A DNA stretch of 64,000 nt, taken from NCBI GenBank assembly GCA_964035545.1, contig OZ037770.1, positions 15,474,642 through 15,538,641 on the forward strand. The letters run 5' to 3'. The notes below the pieces were generated by a model. That model was not told the origin of the DNA and did not search any database. It saw only the letters and a program-made list of their open reading frames with translations. This document shows positions 1-11,750 of the stretch, in pieces. A program made the position numbers and the translations under genes. Numbering within the stretch: position 1 is the first letter of the stretch; the number at the start of each line of letters is the position of its first letter. Origin of the DNA: Bugula neritina (lineage: Eukaryota; Bryozoa; Gymnolaemata; Cheilostomatida; Bugulidae).

Positions 1-915
1 GCTTGTAATGAATAACTGAAGCAGTAAGTATAGCTGATGGAATATTTATACTCTCGAATATTCCCAGTGTTTAGTAACTCTAGTGTCAACATGATGTCTA
101 CAAACACGTGTTGTGGACACTGACTGCACTTCACTATAGCAAGAAAAGTAAATTTCTCTTCTTCTAACAGTTGCTACTTGTCCCACCTAGTTAGTTTCAA
201 GTAACTTTACTGTATTTATACACATAGTCCTACAATATTGTACATAGCTTAGTGGGTGATATAACAATCTTGAGAAATAACACACGTGTACAAAGTACCC
301 CTAGCACACTCTACAACACCCCTAGTAACCCCTGAAACACCCCTGGAGATTTTAGCATCCCTTGCTGAACTGGGAATCCCTCAATGAAGTGATGAAAGTA
401 ACTAAATAACTGTATTCTATCAAAGGGAAGCTGTACAAACACAATACCGCGCAAATGTCTGAATTTTAGACATGGTACCTAAGAGTTACAACATTGGAGA
501 AAGCAGCATAAGTTCAGCTAACAACTAATAAAATAACTCAAGACAGCAGCTAAGGTCAGCAGTTCAACTGTGCTGATTCTTTCAGACTGCAGAGATGACT
601 TCCCCATCAACATTAGAGCTGGAGTGAATAACCTTTCCAGTGAAGCATGGAAATACCAGACATTGAGACTCAATGACAGCATAACAATAACATGTAGAAT
701 ATTGAGTAACAATAACTGAGAACTTTATAATAGATGAGCTAATGGAATACTGGTATTCATCAGCTATGCACACTGTCAATGACCTCCCAATGTACCAACA
801 AGAAATATTTAGATATCATTTTGTCTCATTAACAATTTTCCAATTTTAGCTTTCGGAGACTAGGAATACCGCCCCAACCTCCGTGACAAGAACCCTAGCT
901 AAGACCGGAACTTAC
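1..915. other. Left edge, intronic or unassigned
   Basis: This stretch lies downstream of the last carrier exon I can place on the minus strand. It probably belongs to the intron that follows it. I found no exon for the carrier's third repeat here and no other convincing coding segment. A short run near 300-345 repeats an 'acacccctag'-like phrase. Confidence 0.4.
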
Positions 916-3219
916 GTTTGGTCAAGTTGCAGTCTCGTCTTGACGAACCAGATGGGGTTAGTCACGGTGGAGCAGATGAAACCCGCAGTGCCGGCTGAGA
1001 GGAGATGGACCAATGAGCTGCTAGATGACAGGTGGACGGACCTGGAGTAGAGATCCTTGCTGGTGGCGTACGCCGCGAAGTATATGGCTCTGCAACCGTA
1101 CAGTGTGTTGGTTAGGGAGAGATGACTATGAAGTTAACTATAGCATTGATTACATGTATGGCCATTTGTTATCAAAGTGAGATGATCTGCCGGAAAGCAG
1201 AGATGCATTGTGGGATACACACCTGGATGGAGTGACACCAATGAGGTTAGAACCCAGACCTCTGTACCATCCGGCAACTCCCTCTGTTCTGTAGATGTGC
1301 CTACAAAGTAGCAATACTACTATTACATGTGCCTACTAAGTAGCAATACTACTATTACATGTGCCTACAAAGTAGTAATACTACTATTACATGTGCCCAC
1401 AGCACACTCTACAGTCATCTTACTTAGTAAATCTGAATGTTGCTTTTATCGTCTCTCATTAAATTCATTTACATACTCAAAACATTGCCCATTATTTTGT
1501 GGCATGACAGATGGAAAATGCTAATCAACTAAATTGATTGTATGGGCTATGAATTGATAGTCTAAGTTCAGGACTGTCTACTTGTCAGACTAAACTGTAT
1601 AACTAGGTGAAGGTAGAGCTGGCAATATTTGGTATTTAGTAGAGTAAATAATCTTGATCATTAGCTGCACACAAAATGTATAATAAATTCAACAGACTTC
1701 AACTAATGTATAGATTATATGGTATATAGTTTATATTATAGAGTGTAGAGTATAGAGTATAGTTTATAGTAAATATTATGATTATTGATGAAGTTAAGAT
1801 AACTAATAACATATTCAACAAGTATTGTTAACTTTACCAGATAAATATCTCTATGCAGATTGCAGAGCGTGTTGTTATAGACTAGAGTAAACAGGGGTGG
1901 AGGGACTTGAAACAACCTTACCTGAGACACTGTAGTATAGTGAGGGGGTATACTACACTCCTTACCTGAGACACTGTAGTAGAGTGAGGGGGTACACTAC
2001 ACTCCTTACCTAAGACACTGTAGTATAGTGAGGGGGTAGGTACACTACACTCCTTACCTGAGACACTGTAGTAGAGTGAGGGGGTACACTACACTCCTTA
2101 CCTGAGACACTGTAGTAGAGTGAGGGGGTAGGTACACTACACTCCTTACCTGAGACACTGTAGTAGAGTGAGGGGGTACACTACACTCCTTACCTGAGAC
2201 ACTGTAGTATAGTGAGGGGGTACACTACACTCCTTACCTGAGACACTGTAGTATAGTGAGGGGGTAGGTACACTACACTCCTTACCTGAGACACTGTAGT
2301 AGAGTGAGACGGTGGAGGGGTGTAGACTGAGATGCAAGAGGTCCGGTGCTATAGTTGCTCACATTTAGTCGAGTGGCGAAGAAGACCTTCCTGTTGGGGT
2401 TGATAGGGCGCCCTGTGTTGGGGCACACTAACGGGGAGGACAACTTCTTCATCGACTCCGATTTCCAACTGGCGCAGCTTGACTGGAGGCGTGTCTTAAC
2501 CACATCCAGGGGGGAGGTGACTATAGCACCAACTGTACCACCAACTCTACACACAACACACAATACTGTGAAGCCCTAGATCTATACATAACCTCTACAG
2601 TAGGATTGTAGTTTAGGTTCATAGAAACAGACCTTTTTAACTCTACAGATTTTCCACTCCCAACTCTGATCATTACAGCACCTTAGATTTACAGCATACT
2701 AGCATAGAGACCGGGTGTATCAACTGAATAGTTTACTGCGTCACAATTTTACAACATTTGATATTTTTAGATAGTAGAATCACTTCAACCATAAGCAAAC
2801 CAGTGAGTCTGAAGCACTTTAATAATACAGGAAGCATCCTTCTAACACTAAACTAGAATGAGTTGTTTGCTAGATAGACATAGATTTAGGTCTATTTAGT
2901 GGCAAACCTAAAAGACTGGTGATCAGTGAGTAAAGAGTACTGGCTAACACTATAGCTATATTCTAGAATACACGTATACACCTGTACAGTTTGTTAACCT
3001 AAAGACTGTACACATTGAATTGAATAGAAATAGAAAGGAACTTGACACTGTGGAAAAAGCTTGTTATTATTTGTATTCAATGGTAAAATCCCCACAAAAT
3101 TTGTGTGATTTTCACTTCACAGAAGCAATTTGGCAAGAAACTAAATATTGGGAGGTATTGGAGGCGTACCCTCCGGCAACCAGGTGAATCACTGGGTTCA
3201 CTTCTTCCTTCGCTGCCAT
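916..3219 (-). CDS. SLC25A36: Mitochondrial pyrimidine nucleotide carrier, partial gene (SLC25A33/A36 type)
   Basis: This is an inner mitochondrial membrane solute carrier. The SLC25A33/36 group exchanges pyrimidine nucleotides between matrix and cytosol. Four minus-strand exons join in phase: 3219-3170 (start MAAKEEVNPVIHL), 2546-2286, 1288-1223 and 1089-916, giving about 183 codons. All have GT-AG borders. Exon 2 carries the first carrier signature, PLDVVKTRLQ, preceded by GGTVGA as in the A33/A36 group. Exon 3 carries YRGLGSNLIGV. Exon 4 carries RAIYFAAY and the second signature PIWFVKTRLQ, where the Trp is typical of pyrimidine carriers. The third repeat and stop are not visible and probably lie left of the window, so the gene is cut by the window edge and not shown to be broken. 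The loop in exon 2 is longer than in the human proteins as I know them. The exon 2 donor and the exon 3 acceptor both touch tandem arrays. The choice between A33 and A36 is not resolvable here. Confidence 0.88.
1295..1402. repeat. 32-bp tandem repeat abutting a splice acceptor
   Basis: Three full copies and one partial copy of a 32-bp unit beginning atgtgcctac start at 1295, 1327, 1359 and 1391. The array begins at once upstream (in transcript sense) of the acceptor of carrier exon 3 (acceptor AG at 1289-1290). The unit includes the sequence flanking that acceptor. Confidence 0.85.
1917..2290. repeat. Nine-copy minisatellite containing a splice donor
   Basis: Units start (cttacctgag on the plus strand) at 1917, 1961, 2005, 2053, 2097, 2145, 2189, 2233 and 2281, so the period is 44 or 48 bp. 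On the minus strand each unit contains the 3' end of carrier exon 2 followed by CTCAG|GTAAGG, a strong GT donor. Only the copy at 2281-2290 is joined to the coding exon, with the exon ending at 2286. The third copy has one substitution (cttacctaag). The other eight are donor-like decoys lying in the intron. Confidence 0.93.
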
Positions 3220-6200
3220 GTCAGGTGAAGGCAATTTCAACTTTTAGATATCTCCAGCATGAGATGACAGCAGCTGATAAAAGCCTTTCTTCAACACGAA
3301 AATCTTATACTCATCAAGTTATGTGTGGCTCTTTGCTAAACTCCTTTGAGTGTCTTCAAAACCTGAAACATGCAAGAGATAATTCTGAGCTGCAAGCAGC
3401 GACAGCCATCTTGTTGTACCAGAGAACTGGTATTCTATACTTTTGAATAAATTATTAATAATCCATGCAAGAATAATAAAAAACATGATGATTATGAAGT
3501 GGAACTAGTAGACATACCCATAGTACTAGCATTGCATTAAGTTTTACTGAAAGTGTGTTTAGAAAACATACTAGCGGTACTACACTCCTACTTTACTACT
3601 ACTAGTACTAGTACTACCACTACTAGCAGACATACTCCAACTATCACCACGACTCATTGTAAAACCAAACCAGTAGATTTAATAGTTGTAGTCACATTTA
3701 ATTTTATAGCATTAATCTACTTCTAGCCTTAGAAGTTAGAGCAGGTACTAGTAGTAGTTGGATTACATCAACACTTGCTATTGTGTGTTACTATAACCCA
3801 CAATAATACTAATAGTAATAGTAATAGTAATGGTAATAGTCACTAATACTAATAGTAATAGTAATATAAATATTAAAATAGTAATACTAATACTAATAGT
3901 TTTACTCTTACTTTTAGTATTACTATTAGACTAAGAATTAATATAAATAGTATTTTGTAAATAATTATAATAACTACTACTACTAGTACTAGTAGTAGTA
4001 GGCCTACTCACTAGAAGTTGAAATGGACGTATCGGTATTCTCCTTCTGTCTCAAGAATTTTGCTTTGACTTTAACTTTAAGCTTAACTATTTGACTCCAA
4101 TTTTAACTGACTTTTACTTTGACTTTGAACGTCTTGGTTTTGGCTCTCGAGTTTCAGTTTTACTTGTAGTTACTGTTACTTTTAGTAATACTAATACTAA
4201 CAGTTATACTTGTAGTTTAAGTTTGTACTGTTTTATTGCAGGGACTCTAGCACGTTAATGATCGGATTTAGTCAGTTAAATTTAAAATTAATTTTATGCT
4301 TTCAAAAGTTGCATGTTTACTACATTCCCAGAGGTAACCGTAATACACACGCAATGTTGTTAATTTTACAAACACACTATTACTATTAGTATTACTATTA
4401 ACACTTGCTACATTTATTTACAATTAGAACGTAGTGAGGGCATAGGTTGGAGTAGCACGTGCATAAACTTCTGGCCCCTTTCGTCGACATTACAAATTGT
4501 TTACAGCACGCTGTACATCTATTGGTTGACTTTTGTAACCAAACCTGTAATTGGTTCCTTTACAGAAAAGTCCATCACGAAATTTGTCCGTGGCCATTTT
4601 GCGAGACTAATGATATAGAGGGGACAAATCTTTAAATAAAACAGTTCAATGCAGACGACTAGTTATAACTTTCAAAGTTTAAAATAAAAATAATAAAGGT
4701 TTTTAAATTTACAAGTATTATAGTAATACTATTATAGTACGTGTGACTGCTACAATTTAACCAAGAAGTAAAAATTCAATGCAAAAAATATGAAAAGGTT
4801 TGTTGAAAAGATTTTCCTTTCTAAACAATTTGAATTATATACTATATACTAATATAGTATCAACATAAACATAATGTGAGTTTTGTAATGAAAAAATATA
4901 TATATAATTATAATTAACATGATAAATTAAAACTAATTAAAAAGTTATTGCATTCATTATTACACCCATATCGGTTACAACTTATAAGCAGCTGTCAGCG
5001 AGTGTAACTATGAATGACACAGCTGTCTTATATGATTCCACTGTGTTGCAGCACGCACAAGTATGGGGATTGAGATATATATGTAGTGCATTATGTCCTT
5101 CACCATCACAGTTTTGGCATTGTATCCCAATCATACCTACAGGGTCTTAGATCATCATATTATTTTGTTGGTGGTTATATTTTCCAGAGAACACAACTCC
5201 TGTACAATTCAAATGTTCAGACAAAGTCAAATTAGGATTCAACTATATTTAACTTTATTATGTAAATGGTATTATGTATATGTTATGTAGATAGAATGCG
5301 CTTGTTTGTATTATATACGTAAGTAACTTAAATAATATCATCTCCAGAAAGAAAGGAATAGTGAGACAACTTCAAATTGTAAGTGCATAAAGCTGTTCAT
5401 TCTCTACCACTGTTCTAATCATGGGACTTGCAGTATTCAGTATAATATTACTATAATGTAGTTGCCAACTTATATATTATATCAGAAAAATTGCATATAA
5501 TTGAAATCAGGTGTGCGTCTGTCCAACAGTTTGAGGCACCATCATCAGTATGTGATGCTACAATCTAGTGATTTCAGTATAATATCTGTATATAGTATAT
5601 AATGTATATAATATAGCATTATATTAAATGAACAATAGCATTAGACTGTTAACATGATTATGTAATAGCTACAAGGTTATGCTCAGAACAGAAAGATGAC
5701 TCAAAGTCTCAAACTCAGTTTATAGCGTGGTGTTGTCTATATACACATTTTATTGATGCTATACTATATACACTATTTAGAAGTACATAGGTTGCATGAA
5801 TATATCACGGGCTACTTTTATTAGCAGAATATACTTTATTTTGGACAACATCAGATTATAACAATTGATAGTATATATTAACAACTTGAAAATTACAACT
5901 GCAATTCATACAAACAAAGAATTTTTTTTTATTTTCTCACATTGTCATAAGTTATTTCAGCAAAATTCTTGAAACTATCTTTGTCTGTTATGCTTAGTAC
6001 TTGCCACAACACCTAAAATAAACATCGCATCTTTATAAAAATTACAAAGCCTATATAGTTTGCAAAACATCTCAGCCTATCTTTATATTAAATTGATTCG
6101 CTTATAATTTAGTTTAACTTCTATAATTGAGTGATTATATAATGTTAATATGATTATTATTGCAATTAATTCTAATTTTATTGTTAATACATGTTATATT

Positions 6201-6317
6201 ACATAAATTGAGTAAAAGTAATACTTATACGGCTAGTGCTACCAGTTTGCTAATCTAGAATAATAGCAACAGCAAGAACTAATATCTAGTGGCCTACAAA
6301 GACTAGTAGCCACAGCG
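3220..6317. other. Intergenic DNA with low-complexity tracts
   Basis: I see no supported gene. About 3575-3620 and 3785-3990 are degenerate runs of ACT/AGT-type triplets. About 4160-4420 has similar scattered runs. The rest is AT-rich. The strand opposite the carrier's first exon has an open frame of about 110 codons (3105-3446), which I read as a shadow. Confidence 0.6.
4430..4625 (-). promoter_or_regulatory. Possible promoter region of the carrier gene
   Basis: This block is richer in G+C than its surroundings and has two inverted CCAAT boxes (attggttgac near 4520, aattggttcc near 4550). It lies about 1.2 kb upstream of the carrier's ATG on the minus strand. A promoter role is inferred from composition and boxes only. 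A 5' UTR intron would be needed to link it to the first coding exon. Confidence 0.3.
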
Positions 6318-7757
6318 AGAGAGGTGTCCCCTGCAAGAGTACGGCAGGAAGAGCGAGTACGGGTGCAGCCTCATGGGAACAGCTACTTCTTACCCGGCAA
6401 GATAGCGGGTAAAGCTGTTACCTTTCTGCTCGAATCAGGCAGCACTACGAACCTCATAAGTCGCCAGCTCTTTGACACTCAGCGAGTGAGATGGAACCAT
6501 ACGACGGAGAGTGTGGCACCCTGGCAGACGGGTCGTGCATCCCTTTCTATGGATGGGATGCATACATAGAAAGGGATACGCTCCACCACCCCCTACCACC
6601 CCCAAGCTAACAATGTGGTGGAGCGCAACAATGGGTTGTTAGGTGATGTGCTCCGGAGTCTGCTCCTTGAGCGTAGCCAGGAGGAATGGGATACGGTACT
6701 GCCGCAGGTCATGCGCGTTTACCGCAGCACGCCACACACCAGCACTGGTGAAATTCCCAACCTCCTGATGCTCGATCGAGAGACTCGGGTTCCTGACCAC
6801 CTTACCTACCATGTTCCCGAGCAGGATAGCTCAGCTCACGAGTAGGCCAGTGAACTGGTAGAGCAGATGAAGGTCGAACACGAAATGCTGCGGGAAAGGC
6901 AGTGGCAGGTGCGGCGTGAAGACTCCGATGAGCCACCCCTCTATCAGATGGGGGACTGGGTGGAGATGGTAAATTACCGTAGGCGCCGAAGCAAGCGGCT
7001 AAGTTATAGCCTAAGTTCGTGGGACCCTACGTAGTAGTCGAGGCGATGCCCAACCATACCTACAAGATCGAGCGCTCAGGACAGGTGTCTATCCAGAATG
7101 AGGCTCGCTTGAAGCTGTATTGAGCTAGCCCTGACGCGGTGGAAGAAGCCCCCCCCCCCGTTGTTGGAGGCCCGGAGGCAAACAACAATGCATGGGCGAT
7201 GGCAACATGGACCTGAGTATGAGGTGGTCGTGCCGCGGGAAGAGGACCTCGCAAGAGACGAGCGATCGCTTCTACCGACAGAAGTGCAACCGTCACCTCC
7301 AGCGCCAGGCCTGACATCATCACTTCCGGAACCCGAGCCGGATCTGGAAGTGCAAACCCCCACGGAGGGAGGGGCTTCATCCGGAGAAATCAGAGAAGAA
7401 ATAGTTACTAGGAAGCCGGAAGCTCCGCCAGTGGAACTTGATAGTCCACCGGTGAGTGCACCACCTGCTCTGGAACGAGGACAGCGTACCAGACAACCCT
7501 CAGCATATTTAAAAGACTTCATATGTGACTGCGTTCAAAGCGGCAAGTATGTAAGTCCAGCAGGGGGCCGTACGGACAAACCATCAGTTAATTGTGGGAG
7601 TTGTGAGCCCCACGTAAAAACTGACTTTTACACGGGCGGAACTACAAATGAAATTCATCCGCCGGGTGTGAGAAGCCATAGTCATGCACCACAATCGCGT
7701 TGCCCAGTCTTTTCTTATGCTGATGCAGTTAAGAGCAGCTGTACCATTAGTCACTAG
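6318..7757 (+). pseudogene. pol: pol remnant: protease joined to integrase C-terminus
   Basis: 6324-6569 matches the protease region of the intact element (FLPGKIAGKAVTFLL), but the active-site DTG is replaced by ESG. Reverse transcriptase and RNase H are deleted, and similarity resumes at 6580 in the integrase core (VVERNN, then RSTPHTST and RETRVPDHLTYHVP). A stop at 6843-6845, a stop inside the GPY-like segment near 7031 and further shifts break the frame up to the proline-rich tail (open 7161-7757, with QRTRQPSAYLKDF matching the end of the intact pol). Both the active-site change and the stops mark it as dead. Confidence 0.9.
6543..6575. repeat. 13-bp inverted repeat at the pol deletion junction
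   Basis: atccctttctatg and catagaaagggat form a perfect inverted repeat with a 7-base loop. The left arm is the ancestral protease sequence (compare cctttctatgg near 22850). The right arm is extra sequence placed just before the integrase homology resumes. Confidence 0.8.
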
Positions 7758-7783
7758 TAAAAAAAACTATTCTAAAATTCAGT

Positions 7784-8783
7784 ATGTCTTACCATACCGG
7801 ATCGAGGGGTGAGTTAACTATATTCATCTGGTATGGAAACTAAATTGCATCACTCGGCTCTGACTCGACTGAGTTAACTGAACTGGAGATAAGGCTAGCG
7901 AAAGTCAGTGGCGGGGACACAGACTGACTTGGAGATCCTAGCGATCTCCCATTGCAGTGTGTGTTCTCAACCAACTATTCGCTAGTATAGATCTCGCGAG
8001 TGTCTAACTGAACAGGGAACGCCGGCGGCACTTCAGAGTATATCACTAACACTGTTGAACTCTTTCAGGTTACACTCGACCTGCTACCACCAGGTTACGG
8101 GACTAACCGCTTCCTCCCTTACCTATGAAAGAAGTAGAAGGGGGATTACCAGGGCTACTACGGAAAGGAAAACAGAGGCCGCCTGGGAGCCGAAAGGAAG
8201 CACCCAATGCCAGATATGTCACGAGAACCGTCCATCCCATCGTTCCTTAAGACTACATGTGAATGCACATTTCTTATTAGCCTTTTGTCTGTGTGGGCAT
8301 CACGACGTCTATCCCTACCCAGTCATCGTACACAGAGCTACCTGGTGCTACCCCGGAGAAAACGACGTTGTAGACGCTGACATGTATCCTGAGTTCTTAG
8401 CAGTGATACGACCACTGTTTAAGAAGGCCTTGGTGCTAGCCATTCTGACCTCTAGATTTCAAAACGTGTTAAAATACGCCCAGTAACAATTCCCTATGGT
8501 ATCTGATAAGCCCGAAGCTGTATCCATCCCAGAGGAACCGACTCCAGCGGAGATAGAGGAAGAGGTAGAATCACCTCACAGAAGGCCCACGACCCCAGCC
8601 CCGGAAAGACCGACTTGTCTGGCCACAGTAAAGGAGCGACTTCTACGACTACAGGCCAATTTTACTCCGATTGGCCCCGGACTTACTTAACACAACCACT
8701 GGGCTGTATCAACTTAAGGACTCCGTAGGGCGGATAAAGAGAAGACTACGCGCCCGTCAGGCTAAACATCGATTCCCAAAGTA
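7784..8783 (+). pseudogene. Remnant of the spliced third ORF (zinc-finger protein)
   Basis: An ATG at 7784 opens a nine-codon exon ending at a donor-like G|GTGAGT (7808/7809), as in the intact element's third ORF. An acceptor-like ctctttcag ends at 8068, followed by an open frame to 8486. That frame keeps C-x2-C-x12-H-x3-H (CQICH... from 8208), a second motif C-x-C-x12-H-x4-C, and VDADMYPEF. The phase across the proposed intron no longer fits, and a frame change near 8487 separates the basic C-terminal end (to the TAA at 8782). It is therefore decayed, yet the zinc-ligand spacing is preserved. Confidence 0.7.
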
Positions 8784-9023
8784 ATGACGACAACCTTACA
8801 GAAAGAAAGGAACTATCTGCGAGTCTTATCCTTCCTGGGAATTCTCTGTGGTCTTGTAGATGCCCTACCCTTTCCTCTCCCGCTAGTTACCGACATAGCT
8901 GGTAGTACTTCTCTCTGTATATCTGGCCGTGTATTGTATTTTTGTGGTTATTTCTTATTATTGCTATCTTATGTATGTCATGTAGTATGTATCTGTTCTT
9001 TTTCTGTTACTGTTATTGTATGA
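8784..9023 (+). CDS. Small hydrophobic ORF after the third ORF, unrecognised
   Basis: This 79-codon frame starts at an ATG overlapping the TAA of the preceding ORF remnant (taATGa). Its first third looks like a signal peptide (RVLSFLGILCGLVDALP). A second hydrophobic stretch (GYFLLLLSYVCHVV) follows. The intact element has nothing similar after its third ORF. It may be chance, or a remnant of an extra membrane protein. I do not recognise it. Confidence 0.25.
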   Translation: MTTTLQKERNYLRVLSFLGILCGLVDALPFPLPLVTDIAGSTSLCISGRVLYFCGYFLLLLSYVCHVVCICSFSVTVIV

Positions 9024-9060
9024 ATACTATTATCAGAAAGTAGATAGATTACTATTACAA

Positions 9061-9395
9061 TAGAAAAGGGGAAAGCGTTAATTCCCTTCTAAACAGACTG
9101 TACAAAAAGAAGACCTGATCAGGACGAACCCTCCAATAGAAACAGTCATAGATTATGTATTGAGGACAGTGTCTTCCCGGGCAGTAGTTAGTTGTTAGTA
9201 GGCAGGCGAACTGTAAGCACTTGACTAAGTTGTTGTGAATTGTCAGAGTAAATGTGAAGTTTTACTATTGTATCTATTTGTATAAATATAATTATCTATT
9301 ATCCCGTAACAGCAATTGTGAAGTTGATTTGGATTACAAACAATGTGCTAAATTGATTATACACTGAAACCCCACAAGAGCAAAACACAACAATA
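9061..9395 (+). mobile_element. Probable 3' LTR remnant with polypurine tract
   Basis: A purine run agaaaaggggaaag lies at about 9061-9074. The following 320 bases share the general layout of the intact element's LTR end (short AT-rich stretch, GTAAC, GATT, ACCC, then CACAACA), but identity is low. Boundaries are approximate because no second LTR remains. Confidence 0.4.
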
Positions 9396-10884
9396 GACAT
9401 AGTAATACTAATAGTAATACTATTATTAAAATTTTGAACTTGATCACCATTATTATGTAATAGTATTACTACTAGTATTAGTGCTAGTGATCACTGATCA
9501 CTATTAGTATTAGTTATATTTAATAGTATATGTATGAATAAATACTAAAATAGTTATACTAAAAGTAAAAGTAAAACTAAAAGTAAATAGTCATAAACCA
9601 GAGTCACCAATAGTTAGAATGCTATAAAAACTTACCTAATTTAAGTTTCAATGATTGGCAAAAACATCTCTTCATTTAATTTATTTGCTCGCCAAGTCTG
9701 ATGATTGTGAAAAACTGGTACAAATTACATGAATGTGAAGGATTTTCAATTTTTCAAATTGGGTCCTGTATTATTTTGAGTAGCGGATGCCTACAATTAA
9801 TATAATATTTCAAACCCAAAATAGAATATTTCGATACTCTGATTCAAGTTTTAAAAAGATTAGGTTGAAAATTAATATTAATGGGCTTTATGTGACAAAT
9901 CAAATACTAATAGAGTTTCTATCATAGTCAATTTTTATTGACAAAAAGTTTTTTAATAGTTAATTTCGTTTTCACTTTTCTCACAATACTTTTGGAAACT
10001 TTTATATGTATCGAATAGACAACTCTTAAAAAACATGCGCTATTTGCCTATGAAGTGAACTGCGAGTTCGAGTAAATAATAATTATACATAATTATTTAC
10101 AAGTTTGATCAACCCGTTACAAAACTACGTCTTTTTATACGTACATCTCGCAAGAAAAATAAACGATAAAAATAATGGATAAAACGCAATCTAAAAATAT
10201 ATACTTAAATCAATATTATTAAATAAAATTATATCCAATTATAAAAATATATAATATATAAATACAATATAATACATAAATAATATTTATGATATATAAA
10301 TGAACAATATATAAAATATATAAAATGAACAATATATATAATTTATTATAATATATATATATATATATATATTATTGTATATATATATATATTATTATAC
10401 AAATAAAAATATATTAATATATGTAATATATTTAATATAAATAAATAACATTATAATAAAATATAAATTTGGGCGTTTTATATCAGTGCACATAACTTTC
10501 CAGAATATAAAAGTAACTTTATGAGGTGCAACATTGAGATGACAACTATTTTTAATTGAGTTTGTAAGACTAAATTCCTACTTACTCATTATAGTTGTAA
10601 TTGTGAAAAGCTGGTGCGAAGTCTACAAAGGGTGGATTGTTTTCAAGTCAATGCATTTTAATTTATAAAAAAGAAAATATCTAAGCCAAAAACTTTTAGT
10701 ATTATCTTTTTGATATTAAAGTATATGAACTATGTAGTTAAAGAATTGCACTTTTGAATACATATTGCTGCTAAAAATATGTGTATAGGCATCAACCCCC
10801 CTCTGTATCCACCACTAGTTGTTATTGGCGTGTCAAGCTACTAGCAACCTTTTAACCAATTGAATTGAACAGGTTATCACGTGC

Positions 10885-10946
10885 AGCCAATCGAATCTGT
10901 ACTAATCAGCTGACCTGAGCAGGTAAACATGGGTGACCATGGCAAC
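10885..10946. promoter_or_regulatory. Promoter-like island with X-box palindrome
   Basis: A G+C-richer island holds a CACGTG E-box (about 10879), a CCAAT box (ccaatcg, about 10887) and GTGACCATGGCAAC at 10933-10946. The last is one base away from the classical RFX X-box palindrome GTTGCCATGGCAAC. RFX factors drive ciliary and other genes in animals. A downstream ATG near 11176 is followed by ten codons and a GT, but no gene could be traced. Confidence 0.35.
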
Positions 10947-11685
10947 GCAACGACTCCAGACGAGCCGTGATAGGATTTAAAATGTCCAGTAGAAGAATAG
11001 ATATACTGGTTTTATATACTTTATGCATACTGTATAGAATAATCCTGCATGCAGATGATCTATGTTATATATAATACAAATTAGTAATATAATGTTATAA
11101 CAAACAACTCTCTTTTCATCTGGCAAGTAACTAAAAGAATTACTACCAACTAAGTTATGAAAGTTGGTTTAAGAATATGTCATCTACTCAGAGTGAGATT
11201 TCTCAGGTACTATTTAGTTATTTATATGTAAGATCATGAATATCATATATAACATCACATTGGTGCATACCCTAACACTATAAACTGTAACTTTTATATT
11301 ATTGCAAACTATGGCAGTGCCACTTAGTTGAACTGTGGCTGTGATAATATTATGTACTCAGTATAAACTAAAATAATGATGCAGCATATAATATGGTATA
11401 TATGATACAGGGATAGAACCTAAGCTACACAAACTTGTAAATTTCTACAGTACGTCTAAATTAGCTTATTCCTATGCTAATGCATTGCATTTAATCAACA
11501 TTTCACCGCTTAATTTCTCATTAACTTATCTTGTACGACATATAAACACATCATGTGCATGAATCACTCAGCTTGACAGGGTTGTACTATGTTGAAATAT
11601 GTTATGCCAGCTGTATTGTTATAGTGGAAATGAAAGCGTCTCTTCACTTTCGAGAATCGCTTGAGACAGCGCAAAAATAGGAGTT

Positions 11686-11750
11686 ACTGAGTGCAGCGGT
11701 TAGGATATTTAGTTTAGAGCAAGCGTTTGAACCGACGGCCATACAAACAT
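11686..11750 (+). repeat. tRNA-like segment, possible SINE head
   Basis: A stretch with an A-box-like GAGTGCAGCGGTTAGG and, about 30 bases later, a B-box-like GTTTGAACC resembles a degraded tRNA or the head of a tRNA-derived SINE. No second copy or clear tail was found in this window. Confidence 0.4.

Larger units (their letters stand above)
6318..9395 (+). mobile_element. Decayed, 5'-truncated Ty3/gypsy element
   Basis: This is a diverged relative of the intact element at 20921-28803. Homology begins abruptly near 6318 inside pol, just before the protease. There is no 5' LTR or gag. The protease is followed directly by the integrase end. The pol tail (to 7757), a third-ORF remnant (7784-8783), a polypurine run (9061-9074) and an LTR-like tail follow. 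Target-site duplications cannot be checked because the left end is missing. The right end is uncertain. Confidence 0.85.

Noticed and set aside
2146-2579. Open frames across the SLC25 donor array and antisense to exon 2
   Set aside because: They are read-through of the repeat and a shadow of the carrier exon. The spliced carrier model with family motifs is better supported.
3105-3446. 113-codon plus-strand frame
   Set aside because: It is antisense to carrier exon 1 and its intron, with no recognisable domain.
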